This document shows, in pieces, positions 1-5,490 of a stretch of 13,403 nucleotides of DNA (its first letter is position 1; each line of letters starts with the position of its first letter). Source of the stretch: Deltaproteobacteria bacterium (GTDB taxonomy: Bacteria > Desulfobacterota > DSM-4660 > Desulfatiglandales > Desulfatiglandaceae); contig DUZB01000059.1 in NCBI GenBank assembly GCA_013349725.1, positions 1 through 13,403 on the forward strand, written 5' to 3'. A program made the translations under genes and the position numbers. The notes beneath the pieces were generated by a model. That model ran no database searches, was not told where the DNA came from, and saw nothing but the letters and a program-made list of their open reading frames with translations.

Positions 1-258
1 CTGATAAAAGAGCTGGAAGCGATCAACGTTCCGTCTCATACGGTATGCGCCAACCTCTACTCTCCCGTAGATAACATCGTGCTGCCTCCCGAATCTCTTG
101 CGGCAGCGCCGGAAAACTGGATACAGGAAAAGACAGCTCCCATTTCTCACGTGACATGCCTCTATCACAAACCCACATTCAACCAGGTGTTCAGACTTCT
201 CTCACGGTTTGCCGGGAACAGTTTTAAAAACAGTGAAGAATCGAGGGAGGTATTGTGA
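1..258 (+). CDS. alpha/beta-hydrolase (lipase/esterase-like), C-terminal end only
   Basis: The first reading frame is open from the window edge to a TGA at 256-258, giving the last 85 residues of a larger protein. The segment SPVDNIVLPPES looks like the strand-turn that carries the catalytic Asp of alpha/beta hydrolases, and the following ISHVTCLYH supplies a candidate catalytic His, with a terminal helix (FNQVFRLLSRF) after it. Spacing and order fit triacylglycerol lipases and PGAP1-like esterases. The nucleophile Ser (GxSxG) must lie upstream of the window, so activity cannot be verified. The stop overlaps the start of the next gene by one base (TGATG), which implies translational coupling. 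An alpha/beta hydrolase is likely; the exact substrate is unknown. Confidence 0.6.
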   Translation: MIKELEAINVPSHTVCANLYSPVDNIVLPPESLAAAPENWIQEKTAPISHVTCLYHKPTFNQVFRLLSRFAGNSFKNSEESREVL

Positions 259-803
259 TGACTTTAAGAAAAGGTCTTCTTCAGCTGTTCCTTATCGTAT
301 TCTTCCTTGCCCTGTGTTGGGGTGGTTTCTTTCTTGTGAAATCCACACTTCAGCTTCCATTCAGGGCAACCAACGATGCCCTGCACAAGGAAGGCGCCAT
401 CATTACGCTCGATTCCCTGATCCCTGCAGGTACATACATAGAGGAGAAGACCACCATCGGCGAAGTGGCCAGGATTCGATTTTCGGTTAAGAGCTCAGGG
501 GTCCAGAGGGTGATGGACGGCCTTTTCAAGCAGGTTCCACCCGAATACCGGCTCATTGGGAACCTGGTGCTGTTCCTTTTCTGGGTCCTCTGCTATTTGA
601 CCTTTTTGAGGGTATTTACTTTCTTAGGGTATGGTCGGGCTTTTCGCACAAGCCTTCTTCTTGCCGGCGTCACCTATTATTTCATGCCCGATCCCATGTC
701 AGGAGCCATGGACGATTTTTTCTTCCTGGGTTTTCCGATCCTGATCATCATTATTCGCTTTTACATGGTTCGAAAGAAAAGAAAAAAACTTGCGGAATCA
801 TAG
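258..803 (+). CDS. small integral membrane protein, unknown function
   Basis: The gene encodes 181 residues. The ATG at 258 overlaps the preceding stop and has AGGGAGG just upstream (244-250); a GTG at 255 would add one residue, but the ATG is the more natural start. Hydrophobic segments are near residues 8-28, 98-118, 124-142 and 153-172, with a soluble loop of about 65 residues between the first two (probably outside the cytoplasm) and a strongly basic tail (RKKRKK) that by the positive-inside rule should be cytoplasmic. I do not recognise a family. Coupling to the lipase-like gene suggests a shared envelope role, for example anchoring or assisting that enzyme, but this is only inference. 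It ends 33 bases before the convergent CoA-transferase gene; I see no clear terminator hairpin between them. Confidence 0.7.
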   Translation: MTLRKGLLQLFLIVFFLALCWGGFFLVKSTLQLPFRATNDALHKEGAIITLDSLIPAGTYIEEKTTIGEVARIRFSVKSSGVQRVMDGLFKQVPPEYRLIGNLVLFLFWVLCYLTFLRVFTFLGYGRAFRTSLLLAGVTYYFMPDPMSGAMDDFFFLGFPILIIIIRFYMVRKKRKKLAES

Positions 804-836
804 CCTCATCGGTTTCATTGTGCTCATTGCATCACA

Positions 837-2255
837 TTACGTTTCAGGTTCCGGGACATGGCCGGTATAAAGGCTTACCCCGTAGGGAACCCGGTCCACC
901 TTGAAATCGTGGGGCTTGGTGAAAAAGGGATCATCGACCACCTGTTTCAGCAACTCATCTCTGTATCGCGGGTGGGCGATGCTGGCAATGGCCACAGCCT
1001 TGTTTCCGGTGGTCAACCCACGGAGGTCTGCGACCCCGTATTCCGTCACAATCACCACGCCGTCATAGGAAGATGCAGTCAGGGTGACGCCGGCCGGATG
1101 ATGGGGCACGATCTTGGAGTGGCCTTTGTTCGTGATGCTCTTGACCGCTATAATGGGCGCACCGTATTCCCGGCGGCTGATGGCCCGAATGAAATCGGGC
1201 TGGCCACCGACACCGCTGTAATATTTTCGAGGATCGATGAAATCGGCCCAGACATTGCCGAACAGGTCGATGCCCATGGCCGTATTGATAGAGATGAACG
1301 GACTGTTTTTGCGAATGATTTCAGCCCCGTTTGTGTAACCGCATGGACGCATCTGCACGCCGGTACGCATATGGCAGAAGTCATAGAGGTCTCTTGATCC
1401 CATGATCAGGGATGTGGTGCTGTAGCCCAGATTGGCCTTTTTCTTGCGGTTGGTGACAATCCCCATCTTCTGCAGCAGCATGAGCCCGTCGCCGTACAGT
1501 TCGGTCTGCACCCCCAGATCCCTGAACCCGCTGTCCCGGATGATGCCGATGACCGAATCGGGGATTTTGCCGATCCCTGTCTGAAGCGTCACGCCGTCTT
1601 GGATAAAGTGTTCGACAATGAGTTCGCCGATTCTCCTCTCCGCATTGGGCAGATCGTCGAAATCGGGCGGATCGAAGGCATAAACCGGCTTGACATCCGC
1701 TTCCACCAGATAGTCTATGGAACCGGCATCCACCACACTTTGCCCCTCGGTGAACGGCATGGACGGATCCAGTTCGGCCACCACCACCCGGGCATGATCA
1801 ATGGCCGTATGGATCGCCTCCACGGATAGTCCCAGGCTGTATTCGCCGGTGTGGGGATTCCGGGTCACTTTCATCAATACTACATCGGTCTGGTATTTCT
1901 GACCGGAGCCGATCAGGCCGTCCACATTGGCGAGCGTACAGGGAAGATAGTAGGCACGCCCCTGGTTGGCGGCTTTTCGCACCTCTCCTCCTGAAAAAAT
2001 GGAGTAGGCCATCACCCGGTCCTGCAATCCTTCTTCCAGATAGGGGATCGGTCCCTGAAGCAGGAGATGCACCATCCGCATAAAGGGCAACTGTGGCGTA
2101 CCGGCCTTTATGGCATGAGCCAGAGATTCAATGAGGGTGGTTGGTGTTGCAGCGTTGGATCCAACATAGCAGTTGATGGATGTTCGTCCCTTGAGGTGTG
2201 CGGCAATGACCTCGCCCAGTTGATCCGCGAAAATAATCTGTGGTGTTTTCATCAT
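837..2255 (-). CDS. acetyl-CoA hydrolase/transferase family CoA-transferase (4-hydroxybutyrate or acetate:CoA type)
   Basis: The 472-residue protein is full length for the cytoplasmic acetyl-CoA hydrolase / 4-hydroxybutyrate CoA-transferase family (family I CoA-transferases), which move CoA between acyl-CoA and a carboxylate through a glutamyl-CoA intermediate. Visible signatures are TGIGKIPD (226-233), QTELYGDG with the presumed catalytic Glu252, GVGGQPDF (348-355, the oxyanion/CoA-site loop) and VTEYGVADLRG (403-413). AAGGA lies 8 bases upstream of the first ATG; a second ATG follows directly. The family assignment is firm, but the substrate (acetate, butyrate, 4-hydroxybutyrate, propionate) cannot be read from sequence. 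In anaerobes such enzymes recycle CoA in acyl-CoA fermentation or beta-oxidation. A fragment of an unrelated chitinase gene lies 22 bases upstream on the same strand, so its native promoter region may have been rearranged. Confidence 0.92.
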   Translation of the reverse strand: MMKTPQIIFADQLGEVIAAHLKGRTSINCYVGSNAATPTTLIESLAHAIKAGTPQLPFMRMVHLLLQGPIPYLEEGLQDRVMAYSIFSGGEVRKAANQGRAYYLPCTLANVDGLIGSGQKYQTDVVLMKVTRNPHTGEYSLGLSVEAIHTAIDHARVVVAELDPSMPFTEGQSVVDAGSIDYLVEADVKPVYAFDPPDFDDLPNAERRIGELIVEHFIQDGVTLQTGIGKIPDSVIGIIRDSGFRDLGVQTELYGDGLMLLQKMGIVTNRKKKANLGYSTTSLIMGSRDLYDFCHMRTGVQMRPCGYTNGAEIIRKNSPFISINTAMGIDLFGNVWADFIDPRKYYSGVGGQPDFIRAISRREYGAPIIAVKSITNKGHSKIVPHHPAGVTLTASSYDGVVIVTEYGVADLRGLTTGNKAVAIASIAHPRYRDELLKQVVDDPFFTKPHDFKVDRVPYGVSLYTGHVPEPET

Positions 2256-2277
2256 GGTTTCGTTCCTTTTTGCATGC

Positions 2278-2478
2278 TTAATAGGATGAACAGGGACTGA
2301 AGGGCTCTTGTGACGAACAATCGTCCAGGAAACCGTCTTGTATGGTCACCCCCATCTCTTTGGCGATCGCTTCCAAATAACTCACACGTTTTTTGGCAGC
2401 CTCCGGATTACTGGCGCCCGGTCCGCACTCGACGCCGCCATTGATGATATTACGGATACATCGTGCGGCTCTGATACA
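2278..2478 (-). pseudogene. C-terminal remnant of a GH19 chitinase/lysozyme-like enzyme
   Basis: The minus strand is open from an in-frame TGA (about 2479-2481) to a TAA at 2278, about 66 residues with no plausible start. It carries NIINGGVECGPGASN followed by an amphipathic stretch with KKRVSYLEAIAKEMGV. This closely matches the end of glycoside hydrolase family 19 chitinases, where a TNIINGG(I/L)ECG segment is followed by a DRI-x-yy-x(n)-LGV helix. The catalytic glutamates lie upstream in the family and are absent, so the piece is inactive. No other frame upstream of about 2480 continues the match, so the junction lies near there. The match is from memory of the motif, not a search. Confidence 0.6.
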
Positions 2479-2599
2479 TCAGGGCAAATATTTTCCCCGA
2501 CATTTGCCCCACCCCGGTACGCCTGAAAATCAACTGTTGCCAGATTAAGCTGGAATCAATCAAAATGTCAATACGGGTAAACTTTTAGGTAAAAACTAA

Positions 2600-2788
2600 G
2601 CGAAGTTTTTCACGTTTCCTCATCACAAGCATCTTCCCGATATCGTTGAAGAGAGTGAAGAGCCTGCGCTATTTGATGTATTGCTGGAAATTGCCCAACG
2701 GGAACGGACTTATCCCTCAGACAAACCCGCACCCCAAGCCAAGGGAATTGCTATCGCATTAAAATCCGTAATCCCCCAAGAGAAATAA
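2600..2788 (+). pseudogene. C-terminal remnant of a TumE-like (DUF6516) toxin
   Basis: After a TAA at 2597-2599 the plus strand is open for 62 codons to a TAA at 2786-2788. The segment begins KFFTFPHHKH and continues with VEESEEPALFDVLLEI. This resembles the C-terminal end of TumE/DUF6516 proteins (the toxin half of TumE-TumA toxin-antitoxin pairs), which share a TFPHHxH segment followed by an acidic stretch and a DVLxEI helix. There is no start codon or ribosome binding site, and no TumA-like antitoxin follows (only about 130 bases before the next stop codon). It is best read as a decayed fragment next to the chitinase scrap. Family similarity is moderate, and a different small protein family is possible. 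Confidence 0.45.
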
Positions 2789-2921
2789 TTTGCCTTTCCC
2801 TTTTTTATTCCCACTCCCGCGGATCGAAAAATCGTCCGGATGGAAGTCTTAAACTCTTTCCAGGGAACATGGTTGTCTGCCTGATGGTGAGAGTCTTTCA
2901 GTACGACGGACTGTCCCCTTT

Positions 2922-3782
2922 CTATCTTAAGAAATTTTTCAACGTCGCCATTCTGAGCGCCGTGTAAGCGGCGGACAATAACTCACTATTGTAAGCCCCG
3001 AACTTGACATAGGGGAGAATTCCGCTTTCAGGCTTCCCGTAACAGTAAATAGATAACAGTTCCTCCTTTGAAAACTGCTCAACTTTCCATCCATTGGACT
3101 GCAGCCTCGTCTTGAGGTTATCCATATCCCTATAACCGTCTTTCGGCTTCAACTTCATCCGGACGGGATTCATTGGAATCTTTATTTCTTTTCCATCAGC
3201 CATCTCAAATGCAGCGTCCCCGATCTTTTTCATTTTTTCAAAATCCAAATAATCCGAGAGGGCGCCATTGCGGTCTCTTTCAATCACCCGGCGCTGTGCA
3301 TCCCCTGCCCGGCAATCAATATAAAGGATCACTTCGAAATTTTCGATATCCTGTGTTCTGAAAAGTCGTATATTCTCGTAAATACGGCCCGGCAAGAAAT
3401 AATATGGCTCCCGCATGTCTTTCAAATGCAGGCATCTCCAGTAAAGACCAGTCCGTTTGGCAAGACTTCTCCCCAGCGTGCTTTTCCCGGCTCCCGGAGG
3501 CCCGTCAATACCGATAAGATTCGGAAATATTTGTTTTTCATAAAGTATACCGACAATAAGGTCGGCACACCGGTCAACCGCTGCGATATCTTGATAGGGT
3601 CTTTCCAAACTGCCGGTAAGAAGCTTTCTTACTCCTCCTTTCACAGCCGATTTTACAGTGTCTTTTGCCAGAAGATTCGCTGTCGCGGAGGTGAGAAAAG
3701 AAGCCGCCATGCCTCCTACAATAGCCCCATGGGGCCAACTGCGTTTTCTGTGGTGATTTACCGGTTTTGATGATTGCGCCAT
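2922..3782 (-). CDS. P-loop NTPase, uridine/nucleoside-kinase-like, with an N-terminal glycine-rich hydrophobic segment
   Basis: I chose the ATG at 3782-3780 because GAGG stands 7 bases upstream; the longer open frame (from 3845) merely reads the NifX-like sequence out of frame. The 286-residue product has an N-terminal basic stretch (HHRKR), a small-residue hydrophobic segment (about 18-42) followed by a basic amphipathic stretch, then a Walker A loop GIDGPPGAGKST (91-102). VILYIDC (151-157) is a Walker B-like strand, and RRVIERDR (164-171) resembles the arginine-rich lid of nucleoside and shikimate-type kinases. Phosphotransfer on a small molecule is therefore likely, with unknown substrate. 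The N-terminal segment looks like a membrane anchor of the kind in small PacL-type proteins, an inference only. It is driven by the sigma-54 promoter at 3897-3912, with the NifX-like frame as leader. Confidence 0.7.
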   Translation of the reverse strand: MAQSSKPVNHHRKRSWPHGAIVGGMAASFLTSATANLLAKDTVKSAVKGGVRKLLTGSLERPYQDIAAVDRCADLIVGILYEKQIFPNLIGIDGPPGAGKSTLGRSLAKRTGLYWRCLHLKDMREPYYFLPGRIYENIRLFRTQDIENFEVILYIDCRAGDAQRRVIERDRNGALSDYLDFEKMKKIGDAAFEMADGKEIKIPMNPVRMKLKPKDGYRDMDNLKTRLQSNGWKVEQFSKEELLSIYCYGKPESGILPYVKFGAYNSELLSAAYTALRMATLKNFLR

Positions 3783-3867
3783 TTTCGACCTCGCTAAGGA
3801 GAAATCCGGTGCCATAGTCAAAACGGGGCGAAATCCGTGTGCCAAAAAGTGGAATCGATATTTTCAT
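3574..3867 (-). pseudogene. truncated NifX/NifB-type dinitrogenase iron-molybdenum cofactor domain
   Basis: From the ATG at 3867 the first 37 or so codons read MKISIPLFGTRISPRFDYG and then FLLSEVENGAIIKTG, the characteristic first beta-alpha-beta unit of the NifX/NifB/VnfX-like cofactor-binding domain (usually about 100-120 residues). Beyond about position 3755 the frame turns into low-quality sequence (Trp/Cys/Arg rich) that overlaps the P-loop gene in another frame, and the expected remaining two thirds of the domain are absent. AGGGAG precedes the ATG by about 8 bases and a sigma-54 promoter sits immediately upstream, so this piece is probably still transcribed and translated. It either is a decayed gene whose 3' part was replaced, or now serves as a translated leader for the kinase-like gene starting inside it. 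Confidence 0.65.
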
Positions 3868-3896
3868 GGCGTCTCATCTCCCTGGTATCCGAACGG

Positions 3897-3912
3897 GCAA
3901 TTTGCATGCCAA
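3897..3912 (-). promoter_or_regulatory. sigma-54 (-24/-12) promoter for the NifX-like/P-loop unit
   Basis: Reading the minus strand from 3912, the sequence TTGGCATGCAAATTGC matches the sigma-54 consensus YTGGCACGRNNNTTGC. GG lies at 3910-3909, GC at 3898-3897, and exactly ten bases separate them. Transcription would begin near 3885, leaving a leader of about 18 bases that contains the AGGGAG ribosome binding site of the frame starting at 3867. Such promoters need an enhancer-binding activator. Confidence 0.75.
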
Positions 3913-4029
3913 CATTTCCGATAAAGGACATTTTGATTGTGATGACAAATGGTTCAACCTGGAAAAAATAACAGTGTATGAAAAACGGACATTGAAATGG
4001 TTTCAGTTATGGGAATAGCAGAGCGCAAC

Positions 4030-4050
4030 TGGTTGCAGTAGTGCAATCCA
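4030..4050. promoter_or_regulatory. dyad symmetry, candidate activator-binding site
   Basis: The sequence holds TGGTTGCA and TGCAATCCA as near-perfect inverted arms around a four-base spacer (one extra T in the right arm). It lies about 120 bases upstream of the minus-strand sigma-54 promoter, the usual distance for an enhancer-binding protein site, and about 560 bases from the plus-strand one. Apart from this dyad I see no gene in 3913-4161. That it binds a regulator is inference from position and symmetry. Confidence 0.4.
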
Positions 4051-4161
4051 TTTTGGAAGGTTTAACGATGAGGGTGAAGAAATCATGGTTGAAAGTCGTT
4101 TATTTTGACAGATTTTTTACAAGTTAGAGGCAGAAGGAAAGATAGTTGTGATTTAGAAAAT

Positions 4162-4376
4162 TTACGTCTTCAATGCCGGAAGGCGTATCTTAAAGATCGT
4201 CCCTCCGTCCAATCCACTTTCGACATCGATCGCACTTAAGTGCCCGTAGATTCTATGTAAACGACGAGAAGATTGGAGATGCTCCTGGAACATCGATCCG
4301 TTTCGCTCTCCACAACGGATAGATATCCTATAAATTTTTCCGCGCTTTCGGGGGGCAAAGCAGGTTTTCGACCGTG
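4162..4376 (-). pseudogene. histidine kinase remnant with a large internal deletion
   Basis: Two minus-strand frames carry the two ends of a sensor kinase. Around 4355-4258 the reading includes PPESAEKFIGYLSVVES followed by ETDRCSRSISNLL, the second helix of a HisKA dimerisation domain. Around 4245-4162 another frame reads GHLSAIDVESGLDGGTIF then KIRLPALKT and a TAA, the last strand pair of a HATPase_c domain (GGxIxVxSxxGxGTxFxIxLP). The roughly 100 residues that should lie between them, including the N, G1 and G2 boxes, are missing, as is the phospho-accepting His region. The remnant cannot be a working kinase. It sits upstream of a sigma-54 unit, which suggests the locus once had its own two-component control. 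Confidence 0.65.
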
Positions 4377-4397
4377 AACACGGTGTATGAACCGGCT

Positions 4398-4575
4398 GCA
4401 ATGAAAGGAAAAATAGGTGGAATAATAAGAAGCCTGTGCCATCAAAAAGGGCTTGAACTGCATGAATGCCATGCGATGCCGGATCATATACACTTGCTCT
4501 TGAGTATTCCCCCGAAATTCAGTTTTTCGAACACAGTCAGATAGATAAAAGGTAAACGCGCTGTCAGAAAACATG
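4398..4575 (+). pseudogene. IS200/IS605-type tnpA (Y1 HUH transposase) fragment
   Basis: The plus strand reads MKGKIGGIIRSLCHQKGLEL and then CHAMPDHIHLLLSIPPKFS before a TAG at 4542-4544, after which IKGKRAV continues the match. This is the central part of IS200-type TnpA, including the HUH metal-binding HxH in MPDHIHLLLS, followed by the usual FxKGKSA segment. The N-terminal third and the catalytic tyrosine helix are missing, and the frame is stopped, so it is dead. Its left edge abuts the histidine kinase remnant on the opposite strand, so it marks an insertion that accompanied loss of the kinase. Confidence 0.75.
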
Positions 4576-4606
4576 TCTTATTAACGTTTCTGTTAAGCAT
4601 CCAAGG

Positions 4607-4623
4607 ATGGCATAGTTAATGCA
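4607..4623 (+). promoter_or_regulatory. sigma-54 (-24/-12) promoter for the ferredoxin/ATPase unit
   Basis: ATGGCATAGTTAATGCA has GG at 4609-4610 and GC at 4621-4622 with exactly ten bases between, matching the -24/-12 spacing, and TGGCA matches the -24 box fully. The -12 box is ATGCA rather than TTGCA. Transcription would start near 4634, about 22 bases before the ferredoxin ATG. It faces away from the promoter at 3897-3912. Confidence 0.65.
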
Positions 4624-4655
4624 CAGTGACATGACCAACAGGTAGGAGAATAAAA

Positions 4656-5081
4656 ATGAATTTTCACCGGAAACTAAAAAGATCGAGGTTGAGGGTCCCG
4701 CGGAAATCCCGGGCTGTTACAAAGAGGCTGCCTCTGCGTGAAAAACAGCGATTGTCTCCGGCAATTAAGATTTATATGCTGAATGTAGGGATTCAGACCG
4801 TTAAAAGGAAAATACACTCTTTGGAGAAACGGACCAGGGCGTTTGGGAAGGCCTCCCATCCCCGTCCTTACATAGCATTTGTTGACCCGGACAGGTGTGT
4901 TGGGTGTGGGACCTGCAGCGAGGTCTGCCCCGCCGGCGCCATCACCGTTCAAGAGACGGCCAATATCGATCGAAACCGATGCACTGGTTGTGGCGATTGT
5001 TTAGAACGGTGTCCCGCGGATGCGATTACCCTGCAACCATTGAACAAGGATTGCAGCAAAGCGTTTCGCGGCGACGTTTGA
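4656..5081 (+). CDS. 2[4Fe-4S] ferredoxin with a long basic N-terminal extension
   Basis: The 141-residue protein starts at an ATG preceded by AGGAG (4644-4648). Its C-terminal half holds two consecutive cluster motifs, CVGCGTCSEVCP (Cys81, 84, 87, 91) and CTGCGDCLERCP (Cys109, 112, 115, 119), giving a typical bacterial dicluster ferredoxin that passes single low-potential electrons in the cytoplasm. Residues 1-65 are unusual: very rich in Lys and Arg (RKLKRSRLRVPRKSR), with no cysteine and no signal peptide. The extension may contact RNA, phospholipid or an acidic partner protein, but this is a guess. It is first in the unit that leads to the metal ATPase and follows a sigma-54 promoter. Ferredoxins are frequent neighbours of NifX-like proteins in anaerobes, which agrees with the NifX fragment across the divergent promoter region. 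Confidence 0.9.
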   Translation: MNFHRKLKRSRLRVPRKSRAVTKRLPLREKQRLSPAIKIYMLNVGIQTVKRKIHSLEKRTRAFGKASHPRPYIAFVDPDRCVGCGTCSEVCPAGAITVQETANIDRNRCTGCGDCLERCPADAITLQPLNKDCSKAFRGDV

Positions 5082-5183
5082 GCCGTTACAAAAAAAAGGA
5101 CCCGGCATTCAGGTTCGCTTCGACAAACGAATTTTGGCTGCCGAAATATCATGACGCCCCGATCGGTGGAAGGAGAAACCGAA

Positions 5184-5384
5184 ATGAAAAGGACAGTTTT
5201 GGTGATATCCGGTGCATTTGTTTCCGGTGTAGTGCTTGGCGCCAACCGGCCACTTCTGAAATTTTTGTCTCCTTCAGCAAGGGCCGGAGGCAAAGGGATT
5301 GCAAAGATGTATCATTGCCTGCTTACATTCATAGTCAGACGGAAGGAACATATTGAAGATCTTGTCGCAGAAGCCAAGATGTGA
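5184..5384 (+). CDS. small membrane protein, PacL/DUF1490- or DUF6110-like partner of a metal ATPase
   Basis: AGGAG at 5171-5175 stands 8 bases before this ATG, which fixes the start; an upstream ATG at 5151 has no such site. The 66-residue product has one N-terminal glycine-containing membrane helix (about 4-24, VLVISGAFVSGVVLG), a short basic region and the ending RKEHIEDLVAEAKM. A single small helix ending in ExxEDxxAEA(K/R) is the layout of DUF6110 and of the mycobacterial PacL (DUF1490) proteins, which are encoded next to P1B ATPases such as CtpC and support metal export and stability. The Asp/His metal-binding tail of PacL1 is absent here. Function as an ATPase partner is inferred from resemblance and from its position 106 bases before the ATPase gene. 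Confidence 0.6.
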   Translation: MKRTVLVISGAFVSGVVLGANRPLLKFLSPSARAGGKGIAKMYHCLLTFIVRRKEHIEDLVAEAKM

Positions 5385-5490
5385 AAATACTGTAAATGGG
5401 ATGAAAGGACGATTGTTCTTTTCTCATGCATGCCTGACCCGAAGCGGCTATATCCCCGTCTGAGGTGAGACGCTGGGACTGGAGGTGAAT

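Noticed and set aside
858..1397. Long plus-strand open frame opposite the CoA-transferase gene
   Set aside because: It is the antisense shadow of a well-supported family protein and has no ribosome binding site or recognisable domain.
3783..3845. Upstream start at 3845 for the P-loop gene, adding 21 residues
   Set aside because: Those codons read the NifX-like sequence in the wrong frame, whereas the ATG at 3782 has a proper GAGG site.
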